From the NCBI GenBank assembly GCA_016946835.1, contig JACVTC010000034.1, positions 812,501 to 850,000 on the forward strand: DNA of 37,500 nt, in the 5' to 3' direction. Position 1 is the stretch's first letter. Each line of letters begins with the position of its first letter. The stretch comes from Neocallimastix lanati (nom. inval.) (taxonomy: Eukaryota; Neocallimastigomycota; Neocallimastigomycetes; Neocallimastigales; Neocallimastigaceae). The notes under the pieces are model-generated. The model made no database searches. It saw nothing but the letters and a program-made list of their open reading frames with translations, and was not told the DNA's origin. The position numbers were made by a program, and so were the translations under genes. Shown here piece by piece: positions 20,643 through 31,452 of this stretch.

Positions 20643-21150
20643 GAAGGATCTTGGAACTATTTAATTTTTTTCTTTACTAACTTTTTATTTCATTTATTGT
20701 TTGTTTATTATTTTTTTTAAATCTATATCTATACTTTTATATTTGATATGTTTTATATATACTTTATATTTGTGTTTTACCTTTTATATCTTGTCAGAGC
20801 CAGTTAAATATATTTTTTTTTCCATTTTTCTTTTTATTCTGTTTCTTTTTGTTCCTTTATCCTTCATTTTCTTTTTTTTTATTTATTTATTTATTCTTTT
20901 ACTTTCTTCTTCTCCTTATGAATGAACCGAGTACTTATCTTTCCTTTCTTCTACTTTACTGATTACTATATTAATATTTTATTATCTTTATTTTTTTAAC
21001 TTTATATGAATTTTTTACTTTAAAATATTTTCCAGTTTAATACATTAATCCTACTACAAAATTTGATTTATAATTCTCAACAATAGTCACAATTCATATT
21101 ATGTACACATAATAAAAACAACAACAACAACAATACAAAATAAAACAAAA
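20643..21150. repeat. Dispersed repeat X, copy 2
   Basis: Second copy of the 11786-12310 repeat, with small indels. Here it leads directly into TAAAA pentamers and the satellite array, without a transposase between. Confidence 0.8.
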
Positions 21151-21185
21151 CAAAACAAAATAAAATAAAATAAAATAAAATAAAA

Positions 21186-21680
21186 TAAAATAAATAGTAG
21201 AATATTAAATATGAAGTACAGATTAAATAAAATAAAATAAATAGTAGAATATTAAATATGAAGTACAGATTAAATAAAATAAAATAAATAGTAGAATATT
21301 AAATATGAAGTACAGATTAAATAAAATAAAATAAATAGTAGAATATTAAATATGAAGTACAGATTAAATAAAATAAAATAAATAGTAGAATATTAAATAT
21401 GAAGTACAGATTAAATAAAATAAAATAAATAGTAGAATATTAAATATGAAGTACAGATTAAATAAAATAAAATAAATAGTAGAATATTAAATATGAAGTA
21501 CAGATTAAATAAAATAAAATAAAATAAAATAAATAGTAGAATATTAAATATGAAGTACAGATTAAATAAAATAAAATAAAATAAATAGTAGAATATTAAA
21601 TATGAAGTACAGATTAAATAAAATAAAATAAAATAAAATAAATAGTAGAATATTAAATATGAAGTACAGATTAAATAAAA
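21186..21680. repeat. 47 bp satellite array, about 10 copies
   Basis: Units carry AGTAGAATATTAAATATGAA, then GTACAGATTAAATAAAATAA. Spacing is mostly 47 bp, lengthened in later units by whole TAAAA pentamers. It is the same family as 13751-15290; the AATATGAA subtype seen at that array's edges dominates here. Confidence 0.95.
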
Positions 21681-21990
21681 TAAAATAAAATAAAATAAAA
21701 TAAAATAAAATAAAATAAAATAAAATAAAATAAAATAAAATAAAATAAAATAAAATAAAATAAAATAAAATAAAATAAAATAAAATAAAATAAAATAAAA
21801 TAAAATAAAATAAAATAAAATAAAATAAAATAAAATAAAATAAAATAAAATAAAATAAAATAAAATAAAATAAAATAAAATAAAATAAAAATAAAATAAA
21901 ATAAAATAAAATAAAATAAAGTAAAATAAAATAAAATAAAATAAAATAAAATAAAATAAAATAAAATAAAATAAAATAAAATAAAATAAA
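21681..21990. repeat. (TAAAA)n pentanucleotide array
   Basis: About 60 nearly perfect TAAAA units with a phase slip near 21890 and one GTAAAA variant, ending in ACGAAACAAAACA and a long A run (to 22038). Long minus-strand frames reading LFYFI repeats are by-products. Confidence 0.95.
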
Positions 21991-22001
21991 ACGAAACAAA
22001 A

Positions 22002-22044
<43 letters not shown>

Positions 22045-22189
22045 CTTACCTATAATTTTCTAATTACTCAGCCTATTTTTTAAGTTATAATGATCTCGAA
22101 TTTAAACTTCAAATTCTACAGTATTAATTATTTTGAATATTTTACAATTTCTGTGTACTATGAACTCAACTCTATATTATTTAAATATA

Positions 22190-22814
22190 AGTATAACTTA
22201 CTAGTAGTAGTTATACTTATTCTAAAGATTCTAAATCTTCTGGTATCAACCATATGATCTATAATAAAGCTATTTATTCCTCATGTATATTTATTTTCTA
22301 CTTATTCATTTGCAAATGATATTTCTAATCATTATCCTATCTTCTTATCTTTCAATAAGAATCTTTCCTTTCAGATGGTTTTAATAAACCTAAGAAAACT
22401 TTTAAATGGTCAAGACATATTTTATTATACTCAGAATACAAATATTTTGTTTTATAATTACTTTTCAAGTTTTAGCAAGTAATCTTGAATCCAAAATCAA
22501 TGAAACATCAGCAGACGATATGGTTAAAAAATTTATCAATACTTCAATCAGTGTCAGTAAAGAAATTAAAAGCTTTTATTCCCTCCAAATTTAAAAGGCC
22601 CTGCTTTCCACTGCCCAGTGTACGCAAAGAAGATTTTAATTGCCAAACATTTAGCATATGAAAATATTAAGCCTTTCTCAGATTTCCCTTCGGTGAATGC
22701 TTATTTGGACCAATTTACTCAGTACCATAAATTATGCAAAGCATTAAGAAAGCTTAAAAGCTCCTTAACGTTTCAATTTCTATAAAGCAAATATTGTCAA
22801 AATTAGTAACTATT

Positions 22815-22849
<35 letters not shown>

Positions 22850-25145
22850 CTAAAGTAGTGGTTGGCGTAGTATCAAAAAGATCTCTAAACCTGTATATTT
22901 AGCTTCTACTCTTTATCTTGTTAAGTAAAAATCTGAATCTGGTCAGAATTCTATTTGATCTCAATGATCAGCTTAAACGTTGGGCTGAACATTACAAGGA
23001 CTTAGCGTCTGATTCTACTGGTCACAGCTTAAACCAAGATTAATTGGGCAAATGTTTTCTCTTGTAATAATCCTCGTAATCCAAATATCTGGAATATAAA
23101 TGATCCTATTTCTCTGTCTGATTATAAGAAACACAGTAATTTTTATGAAGCGTAACAAAGCTCCTGGACCTGACGGTATTCCTGTTGAATTTTTTAAAGC
23201 TTTCTTCTGTAATCATGATATAGAGGAAAGATTTACTTCTACTGGTAAATGCCTTGAGATTATTTTTAACAAAATTTGAGAAGGTTCTTTTCCTAATGAA
23301 TGGAACTCTGCATTTATTGTTTCTATTCCAAAGAAAGGCGATCTTTCAAATTGTAATAATTATAGAGGTATCTCTCTTATTAATGTCGGTCTTAAAATAC
23401 TAACAAAAACAGTCACAGATAGAATCTCTAAATATGCTTTTAAACATAATTTTTTTAGACCTGAACAGTTGTGTTTTTGCAATCATGAAGAATGTATCAA
23501 TCTCTACATTTCTATTAGAGGAATTAGTCAAAGAAGAAAATTTAAAGGTCATTCCAGATATGTGGCTTTTCTTGATCCGAAAAAAAAAAACCTACGACTC
23601 TATTCCTATTTTCAACATTCTTACAAAAAAAATCTTTCACCTTAGTATCTGTGACAAATGTTTTGATTTCACTTCTAATCTCTATCTTACTTCTAAAGCT
23701 AAAGCCCGCTACCTTGATATGTTATAAAATGAATTTCCTAATCATTGTGGTGTTAGACAAGGTTGCCCATTATCACCAATTTTGTTTAATTTTATTCATT
23801 AACAATATTTTAAAATAATTGTGATATATATGGTGTTAGTATTGGTAATAAAAAATGTTGTGGTGATCTTTTTGCTGATGATATTGTTCTTATAGCCCCT
23901 AGTGAAAGAAAAATGAAGGCTCTACTTCGTCATGTTTTTTTTTTTTTTTTTTGTTGGTCTAATAAAAATGAAATGTCTTTCGGTATCAATAAATATGTTA
24001 CGATGGTTATTAAACCCTTTAATTTTGTTTCATATCATGGTTATGAAGAAACCTACATTTCATCTTGGTATTTTATCCTTAAAGAATCTATGTATATTTA
24101 CTTAGGTATTCCCTTCAGTAATGATCTTTCCTTTGAGCCTATTATCACTTATATGAATACTAAAGTTAGAAAATCTCTTATTTTCTTCTGCTATTTTTTT
24201 AATTCATTAATAAAGTTCCATTAACATTTAAAAGGTCTATTATTCAATCATATATTACTAGCAAAAGCATTATATTTTGCTCTGCTTTTAGTTTCAAACA
24301 AAAAAAATTCCATGATTGTACAATCTTTAATTAATACTGCATTATTGTGGTGTATTGATTCTGACTCCTCGAATAAGGAAGATTATCTTAATATTGAAAA
24401 GAAAAAAAAGATATTAAAAGTTATATCAAAAAAGAACTCAACCGGTTAGTGTTGTTGCCTTATCTCGTGATCTTCAAGTATTTCCAATTTGCTTTTTGTG
24501 CTTCTCTTCAAATAAAATGCTTTTTGTAAATGGAAAAATTCAAAATGTATCATCAAAAATCTCATAAACCATATCCCTTTAATGCCACATTATTCTTGAT
24601 CGAAAAAAAAAACTCGCTGGTACTCTACATAAAAATTTGGAAAAAAGAACATCACTAAATTCAAAGATGTTATTGAATCATATGAGTCTGATGTTGGTAA
24701 ATTTCAAGGAATTGAAAGTATGAAAATACGATAACTTCAAATTTATAAATACTAGAAATCTATTCTTCTGTTCCATATATTGTGGAGCTTGCGAGGAATA
24801 TCTTACTAATACAATATCAATCATTAGTAGCTCTCTCTTGAGTCACTTTTTGTGAGGTTTTAGCAAAAAGCATTTCCATTACCAAGAGTGCCGAACGTCG
24901 TACCCGATATAACAAAGGACTAGTGCCATTAGTAGTCCTTGTTAATGCTCATCAATACATACATTTACTACAAGAACAGTTCCAAAACACAGAATCTATA
25001 GTTAAGCAATTCAATTTTTTTTTTTTTTTGATGATCTTTCTTGTGGTTCAAGGGAGAGTTTAATGGATACCACACTATCTTTTTTTTAAAGATGTTACTT
25101 CTTTTGTTTTATTATTTTAGATTTAATTGGTGTTCAAAAAAAAAT
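22190..25145 (+). pseudogene. Plus-strand LINE endonuclease/RT relic
   Basis: It starts inside the C-terminal part of the apurinic-type endonuclease: TYSKDSKSSGINHMIYN matches TWARNGRSSCIDYVLFN of the 26.5-31 kb LINE. The final motif is ISNHYP rather than ISDHFP, so the catalytic Asp is Asn. Further along come NLKGPAFHC (near 22600), APGPDGIPVEFF (near 23165), IPKKGDLSN and YRGISLINVG (23330-23390). Then come RPEQ (23460), YDSIPIFNIL (23600), GVRQGCPLSPILFN (23750), FADDIVLIAPS (23870) and ESLMDTTLS (25055). In-frame stops and frameshifts interrupt nearly every block. The surviving open pieces at 23434-23727 and 23913-24224 are fragments, not separate genes. Codons suggest the same LINE clade as the two minus-strand elements. 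Confidence 0.8.
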
Positions 25146-25685
25146 GTAAGAACAGAAAATATCAAAAGCAAGAATGGACTGATTTTTTAAGTATCATAAA
25201 TCAAAAAAAAAAAAAATGAAGCTTTTACACATCGCAAAAGGACTTCGATATGTAAAAAGGAAGGAACTCTCTTTGAATGAATATTCCTTTGTAACTCAAC
25301 TCACAAAAACCTTTAACTAATATCGGTAGCAGGGGATCACCATTTAAATCTTAAATAATAAAACAAAGAAGTAACAGCTTTAAAATTGATAGTGTGATAT
25401 GGTATCCACTATACTCTCCACTGAAAATACATAAAGATTCTCATTAATAGAATTATTTTCTTTAATTTCTGTGAGCAGAACTAGACTTTTAGTATTTGCG
25501 TCTGAAATATATATAATAGGACTACTAATAGTATTATTCCTAAGCAATATCGGTAAGGCGTCGGCATTCTTGGTAATGGAAATGCTTTTTGCTAAAACCT
25601 CACAAAAAGTGACTCAAGAGAGAGCTACTAATGATTGATATTGTATTAGTAAGATATTCCTCGCAAGCTCCACATATATACGGAA
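24770..25685. repeat. Inverted repeat of LINE 3' ends, tail to tail
   Basis: Segment 24770-24945 is the reverse complement of 25515-25685, nearly perfect over about 110 bp: TGGAGCTTGCGAGGAATATC at 24783 and its mirror GATATTCCTCGCAAGCTCCA near 25653. Weaker mirrored homology continues inward to about 25140 and 25330 (GGATACCACACTATC versus its mirror). The plus-strand relic on the left and a minus-strand relic on the right thus meet by their 3' ends. Confidence 0.8.
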
Positions 25686-25830
25686 TAATAAACCCTTGTA
25701 AATTGCTTTAAGAGTTATTCATTTAAATGTCTCCCTTCCTCAGAATCGAATTGTAGCTCATCTAATTAGGAAATTCCACCAAGAAGGAATAAGTAAATAT
25801 ATTTATTGATAAAATTTTCATATTCTAAAA
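25330..25830 (-). pseudogene. Minus-strand LINE 3' end relic
   Basis: Matches the C-terminal coding end of the LINE at 31453: plus-strand words GTATCCACTATACTCTCC (near 25400), ATTGTAGCTCATCTAA (near 25750) and CCACCAAGAAGGAATAAG (near 25778). No frame of useful length survives. Confidence 0.65.
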
Positions 25831-25954
25831 TTTTAGAATATTGGTAATTAGGAAAGAGTCTTATCAAAAGATATTTAATTTACCATTCCTAGGCACTGGA
25901 AAGTCGTTTACTGCTATAACTATTTTTTTTATAACCGTAATTATTGCAAACTTT

Positions 25955-26090
<136 letters not shown>

Positions 26091-26244
26091 ATGAATATTT
26101 TTAGTTTTAATAAAAAATAAAAATAAAAATAAAAAAAAAAAATAAATAAATAAATAAATATTATTTGTCCAATTAGAGCATAATAATAATTGAAATAGTA
26201 ACTTGAAATAAAAAGTAATAATCAAAAATAAAGGGTATAAATAT

Positions 26245-26509
26245 ATTCAAAAAAAAGTTCATATGCAACGAACCTCATATCATTATGGATAATGGTTTGA
26301 TCTGAAAGAAATTATGGTCTTTTCCTTCAGAGGCATTGGCCCTGCTAGCTTGTCTTACTGCATATTCAGCGTTGACGCTCCTGGTCAGTTTGCACTATAT
26401 ATTTTTGGAATAGTAACCCATGCTGAGTACTAGCCCGAGGCATAATTTCTGTAAAGAAAGCCGCAGATCGCACCAAAAATGGGGTTTTAGAATAATCATC
26501 AGAAAATGA
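26245..26509 (-). pseudogene. LINE lineage T C-terminal domain, distal half
   Basis: Continuation of 31267-31013 on the other side of a LINE insertion. The minus-strand frame reads KSFSDDYSKTPFLVRS, AAFFTEIMPRASTQHG, LLFQKYIVQTDQERQR. After a one-base shift near 26368 it continues EYAVRQASRANASEG. The layout parallels the C-terminal region of the other LINEs (FLLGG...VPKIVGLAEFLTNAIP). It is therefore inferred to be the tail of a third LINE lineage. Confidence 0.55.
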
Positions 26510-26523
26510 TTTGGTTCTTAAAC
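26510..26523. repeat. Target-site duplication, left copy
   Basis: TTTGGTTCTTAAAC directly abuts the LINE poly(A) tail (poly-T on this strand) and is repeated exactly at 31013-31026. Confidence 0.85.
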
Positions 26524-26546
26524 TTTTTTTTTCTTTTTTTTTTTTT
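26524..26546 (-). other. LINE poly(A) tail
   Basis: A 23-nt T run on the plus strand with one C, directly between the target duplication and the LINE 3' UTR (TCTTAGTCT on the minus strand). Confidence 0.85.
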
Positions 26547-26569
26547 AGACTAAGAGAATAAGAGAATAA

Positions 26570-26576
26570 CTTTATT
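26570..26576 (-). promoter_or_regulatory. Polyadenylation signal of the LINE
   Basis: AATAAAG on the minus strand, about 24 bp upstream of the poly(A) tail. The LINE at 31268 has the same hexamer in the same place. Confidence 0.6.
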
Positions 26577-26671
26577 TAATTTATAATAATAATAAAATTA
26601 CATGAATTAAATGAAAAAAAAAAAAAAACAATAAATAAAATACATGAAATAAAATATTATATATTATAAAA

Positions 26672-27519
26672 TTATAAAAGTGCGTTAGAAGCAATAGCCT
26701 CTAATTTTTCCCATTCCTCGATAATAACACCACGTCCATTATTGCGAGTAATAATTTTAGTATTAGTGTTATCAATCGAATCTGTATCTGTCATTTCACC
26801 GGGAGGTGAAAATCCATGCCTTATCTTATCATTTCGACGTCAACGCTCATGGTAACGGTAGATTCAACGGAATACCATTTCATCATCAAACTAAAAGATC
26901 GACAAATTAATGGTATTACGTTTGTTAAAAACTCCGCAATCCCCACAAAATACGGAACAGTAGACGAAGTTGAACTTTGTTTAAAAATATCGTCAACTAA
27001 TTGTCTTTGTTCCCCATCATTAACTTTAATTTTTGAGTATATTGAACGCCCACCAAGAAGTGCACTCAATATATAATAATAAATATTATTATCATAATCC
27101 TTTTCTAAATCTAAAGAAACATCCAAGGATTTTTGTTCAATTATCATTGCAAACTTCAAAAAGAGATCATCTAGAAAAGGTAAAGATTTATTTCTGTAAT
27201 TTTCCAATTCTTTACAGGCAAAGATCCAGTGAGAAAAGCTAGGTACACTAACACCACAACAAGGGCAGTATTTAGGGCAATCTTCTTAGACGATTTTTCT
27301 TTTAATGGAAATACTAATATCAAATTTAAAATCACACCTAATTCGAGAAATCCAAAAGAATCCCAACTGATACTTAGGATATTGAAATGTTAAGTTTCTG
27401 ATTTCTGAAATAAATCCAAAATCATTCTCCTTGTAAATAATTGCTTTTTTAGCTTTTGAGGGTTTGAAGACATCTCTTTTCCAATAAAACTTTTTTATTT
27501 CACTTGTTTTTTTTACCAT
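26672..27519 (-). pseudogene. LINE Cys/His finger and C-terminal region
   Basis: The frame from 27519 (SKAKKAIIYKENDFGF, then YPKYQLGFFWISRIRC) reaches a TAA at about 27287. Directly after it the finger EDCPKYCPCCG...HWIFAC follows, which is the CX2C...HX4C zinc-binding module found after RT in many LINEs. The region resumes at 27207 (LENYRNKSLPFLDDL) and runs through DGEQRQLVDDIF and FVGIAEFLTNVIPL to 26821. It ends in another frame (GEMTDTDSIDNTNTK to SNALL) with TAA at 26674-26672. At least one premature stop and two frameshifts are present. Confidence 0.75.
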
Positions 27520-29380
27520 TTAATTTCTTATCCAGAGTCCTTGATTCTTTAGTCCATGAGTAATGTGACATAGTAGGAATATTATTAGTGAGATGATTAA
27601 TAATACATGATGAATTTTTCCATTTTTTAAAGCATCGTAATTGAGATATTGCACAGGTAGCTGAAAGAGAAAGTATTCTCAATTCACGAGTAATATCATA
27701 GAGACTAAAAGAAGAGTTGCGAGATTTAAATCCATAACTCCAATAAAGTCCTCTATTAATAATTTTTTGAGCTTTAGAACATCTGCTCTTATTTAAACCA
27801 AAGAGGGGAGCATAATATATAACAAGACTAAGAATAAACGAAATTAAAACATATTTCTTCAATGGGAAAGGAATAGATTTATTAATAAGAAATCGAAAGT
27901 ACAAATTTAATTTGACATTTAAATTACTGTTTAATTTGGATTGTATAGGTTTCAGTGATAAAGATTCATCAAAAGGAATGCCAACATAGGTATAGTTGTC
28001 AGTTTTAGGTAATTTGTTACTACTAATAAAGAAAGATGGATCTTCATAGTTTATCAGTTTAACAAAGTTAATCGGTTTTACAACAAGAGTAGCACACTTA
28101 TTAATTCCAAAAGTCATTTCATTTTTATTAGCCCATTCATGAACTTTATTCAAAATTTTCTGAAGAGCTTGTTTAGATGGAGCAACTAAAACAATATCAT
28201 CCGCAAAAAGTCCACCACAACAATATTGAGAATCTAAATATACACCATACTTATCACAATTATCCAGTATATCATTAATGAACAAATTGAATAAAATAGG
28301 AGATAGAAGGCATCCTTGTCTAACATCACGATTAATCGAAAATTCTTCTGAGAGATTACCATTAAAAAAAGCACGAGCTTTAGATGATAGATAAAGATTA
28401 TTTAAAAACAAATGACATTTATCTCTAATTCCTAAGTTATATAATTTGGTCAAAATATTAAATATAGGTACTGAATCATAGGCTTTTTTAAGATCGAAAA
28501 AAGCAAGATAAGTAAAATTTCCTTGAAATTTTCTTCTTTGACATATCTCTCTAATTGAAATATATAAAATATAAACTTATGTATTCTTCTTTATTTCTAA
28601 ATCCAAATTGTTCAGGTCTAACAAATTTATGTTCAAGGGCATATTTAGTAATTCTATTAACAACAATCTTTGAAATAATTTTTAAGCCAACATTAATAAG
28701 AGAAATATCACGATAATCATTACAATCTGAAAGATCTCCTTTTTTTTGGAATTGATATTATAGAAGCCGAATTCCACTCTTCAGGGAAATCACTATCCCA
28801 GATTTTGTTAAATAATGAAAGTAAACATTTAGCACACTTAGAGTAGTGATCATCTGAAGAATCATCTTGATTATCGGATAAATCAGATTTACTAAAGAAG
28901 GCTTTAAAAAATTCATTCGGAATACCATCGGGTCCAGGAGCTTTATTATTTTTCGTATCAAGCACTGCGTTTTGAATTTCTTCCATAGTAATAGAATCAT
29001 TAATATCCCAAGTAAGATTATTATTAGGATTAGTTCCAAATAAACTTACCCAGTATTCATTATCCAAACTGTGTTGAGTAACATCAGAAGCTAGTTCACT
29101 GTAGTGTTCAGCAAATCGATTTAATTGATCCGAATGAGAAAATAAAAAGATACCCTGCTTGTCCCTTAAAACGCTTGACGAAATAGAATTAGAGTACATA
29201 GGGTGAGATAGCTTCTTTAATTTTTACCAAGCACTCCTAGCATTTTTATTACGAAAATCATTACATGCAGATTCTATTGACTGACGAAATTGTTTTGATT
29301 TAATAGAAAACTTAATTGACCTGACTTTACCACATATATTTTTATATTCATGAAGCAAATTTAAAAATACGTCAAGCTTT
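27500..29380 (-). pseudogene. LINE reverse transcriptase, frameshifted
   Basis: N-terminal part (29380-28720): SAW is followed by a premature TAA (29226-29224), then APGPDGIPNEFF and WNSASIISIPKK. A frameshift occurs in the T8 run near 28745. The shifted frame continues through YRDISLINVGLK, RPEQFGFRNKEE, an insertion near 28560, and LAFFDLKKAYDSVPI. The last frame (28453-27500) holds VRQGCLLSPILFN, the catalytic FADDIVLVAPS and NEMTFGINKCAT, then the thumb region to SRTLDKK. The catalytic Asp pair is retained. Length and order match the intact frame at 31453-34326. Confidence 0.85.
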
Positions 29381-29393
29381 TCAAGATTAAGAC

Positions 29394-30431
29394 CTAAAGA
29401 AAATTTTTGATTTCATTAAATGCAACATGCTTTTCATGAAAAAGTTTCTTGACATAATAAGGGCAGTGGAAAGCTGAGCCTTTGAGATCACAAGGAACTC
29501 TATCATGAACTTTATCACCAACTTTATTAGCTGTTTCTATAAATTTATTGACCATTTTATTAGAACTTAATTCTTTATTATCATTAAATTCATTAAGAAG
29601 AATTGAGAAGTAGTTACTTGAGAATATTTCATTATGCTTTTCATTACACATGTGTTGGGACCACTTGAATCTTCTAGAAGGAGTAGGAGCACGAAAACCT
29701 TCTGAGTCATCTTTCTTACAGGAAAGGATAAGAGGGAAGTGGTCAGATATATCATTGAATGTACTACAAACGGATGCCTTATTAATGTATTCCTTCATTT
29801 TACAATTAAATAAAACATAATCAATACAAGACGATCTACCATTCCGAGCCCATGTGAACTCGAGACCTAATAAGTTTTTAGTGAACCACTGATGAGATGA
29901 TTTATTAAGTAAACTTTCTAATTGAGATTTAGACATATTAAAGTCACCTACAAGAATAGAAGGTGTATTAGTATGTTTCTTTATCCAATTAATAATTTCT
30001 GAAAAGGCATTCTTTTTTTCTTCCTTATGAGAGACCGTAGGAACATAAATATTACCAATAGTGCATTTAATTCCCCAAAAAGAAGTAATGTTGACAGAAA
30101 TAATATATTTATATTCAAAAGGATCAGGAGAAAATGAACAAGAACGATGTACACTTATACTAAGACCTCTCATACCGGGTATATTTGGATTAGATTTTCG
30201 TAAAACTGTATTATAGTGACAAAGAAATGGGTAATTATTTGAATGTATATTAAGGTATTGGCTATTACCGACCTCTTGCAAGCAAATACAGATGGGTTTA
30301 AAAATTTCATTAAAGTGTCTAATACCATCACGTTTTTCATCATTCCATCCATTAATGTTCCAACTGACACAAAGGTTAAAGAACTGAGTAGACGGTGAGT
30401 AAATACTACTATAAAGAAAATCTTTAACCAT
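29394..30431 (-). pseudogene. LINE apurinic-type endonuclease domain
   Basis: A 345-codon frame carrying the endonuclease/exonuclease/phosphatase fold used to nick target DNA. It contains SWNINGW, ICLQEVG (metal-binding Glu), IVSVNITSF-like core, VGDFNMS (catalytic Asp/Asn), SSCIDYVLF and ISDHFPL (terminal Asp-His pair). The key residues are all present. The frame continues into the linker to RT (RRFKWSQHM, LKGSAFHCPYYVKK) and is lost by a one-base indel near 29400. ATG 30431 is preceded in frame by two stops (30441-30443, 30471-30473), so the natural start may have been further upstream. Confidence 0.85.
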
Positions 30432-30470
30432 TGATTTAGTTTAAAAAGAAGAAAATTTGTTGTTAAATTT

Positions 30471-30833
30471 CTAAACTTCACTGAAAGTTCTGATTTTGTT
30501 GGTTTGGATCCAATTAATTTTATTGATTGGAAGGCAATGGGTAAGAAGAAATAAAATATTTAGGTAATAAGTGGGTTTATCATAGTTTATCCTTAAAATG
30601 AAGTAATTTTCCATATTAGATGTGTGTTTTTTTGTAATTCCATGAACTATTTCATTGCAATTGGAAATACGTTTACTAAGAAATTCCCAAAGTTTACTAA
30701 CAGACCATGATTGAAGATCATGAATAAAGATAAGAATGAAATCTTTATTCTGAATATCCTATCTTCGAAGGCCACACCGCAAAACAGGTATAGTTGCTGA
30801 ATTTGAAGAAGTATTATCTATTTCAAGAAAGCC
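30471..30833 (-). pseudogene. N-terminal segment upstream of the LINE endonuclease
   Basis: In the same frame as the endonuclease, the minus strand encodes GFLEIDNTSSNSATI, one stop, then KDFILIFIHDLQSW, SVSKLWEFLSKRISNC, MENYFILRINYDKPT and LPINKINWI before TAG at 30471-30473. It has the codon quality of real coding DNA, unlike the AT-rich leader beyond 30840. It could be the end of ORF1 or an N-terminal extension of ORF2. I do not recognise a domain. Confidence 0.5.
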
Positions 30834-31012
30834 TAAAAAAATAAAATAAAAGAAGAATAGAATAAAAAAATAATAAAAATAATAAAAAATAGATAAAAAA
30901 AAATTTTTTTTTTAATATATATAATAAAATAAAATAAAAATAAAAGAGAAAGTAAATTCCCTTTAGATAGTATATAAAAAATATTGGTGTTGAATATATG
31001 AAAGCTTGAAAT

Positions 31013-31026
31013 TTTGGTTCTTAAAC
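31013..31026. repeat. Target-site duplication, right copy
   Basis: TTTGGTTCTTAAAC, identical to 26510-26523, at the 5' end of the inserted LINE. Confidence 0.85.
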
Positions 31027-31265
31027 AAAACATTCCCATTCCTTTTTATAATTTAAATCAATAATGTCCGCATCTCCTCCATCAAAAAGGAAGTTATATA
31101 ATCGGTACCACGTCACATATATATTTATACACTCATTATTCAGAAAATTATTAAAATTAACACGATTTTCTCCAATTGAACTATTCACTACAATATTAGT
31201 AACCATACTATTATTTTCAATATCACTAATATTAATATTCCTATTTTCACTATCACTAATTTTAC

Positions 31266-31267
<2 letters not shown>
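31013..31267 (-). pseudogene. LINE lineage T C-terminal domain, proximal half
   Basis: The minus-strand frame reads SDSENRNINISDIENN, IGENRVNFNNFLNNEC, YVTWYRLYNFLFDGGD, then IIDLNYKKEWECFV. There the 4.5 kb LINE interrupts it. It matches the relic at 7770-8200, where the join to AKSF is uninterrupted. On its 5' side it is cut by the poly(A) tail of the LINE at 31268. The FLFDGGD block parallels FLLGG in the other LINEs. Confidence 0.6.
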
Positions 31268-31300
<33 letters not shown>

Positions 31301-31325
31301 CAGGGAAGAGAATACACTTCCAAAA

Positions 31326-31332
31326 CTTTATT
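31326..31332 (-). promoter_or_regulatory. Polyadenylation signal of the second LINE
   Basis: AATAAAG about 29 bp before the poly(A) tail, matching the arrangement in the LINE at 26524. Confidence 0.6.
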
Positions 31333-31452
31333 AAATTTTATTTTAAAAAATACATGTAGGGGTGAAAAGTACATTTGAAAATTAAAAATAAAAAAATTAA
31401 AAAATAAAAAAATAAAAAAGCTCGAAAATACTATGTATTTCGGCAAGTTGTA

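Larger units (their letters stand above)
26524..31012 (-). mobile_element. LINE retrotransposon with poly(A) tail and TSD
   Basis: A minus-strand non-LTR retrotransposon of about 4.5 kb. Order from its 5' end: AT-rich leader, N-terminal segment (30833-30471), apurinic-type endonuclease (30431-29394), RT (29380-27500), Cys/His finger and C-terminal region (to 26672). A short 3' UTR follows, then AATAAAG, then the poly(A) tail. The 14 bp duplication on both sides marks one insertion event by target-primed reverse transcription. Multiple frameshifts and stops make it inactive. The endonuclease-RT-CCHC order fits L1/Tad-like clades; I cannot place it more precisely by eye. Confidence 0.9.

Noticed and set aside
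21411-22043. Long minus-strand frames (LFYFI repeats)
   Set aside because: They are translations of the (TAAAA)n array; the same applies to 15079-15423 and 12240-12425.
23434-24224. Two short plus-strand frames as independent genes
   Set aside because: They are surviving fragments of one frameshifted LINE RT.
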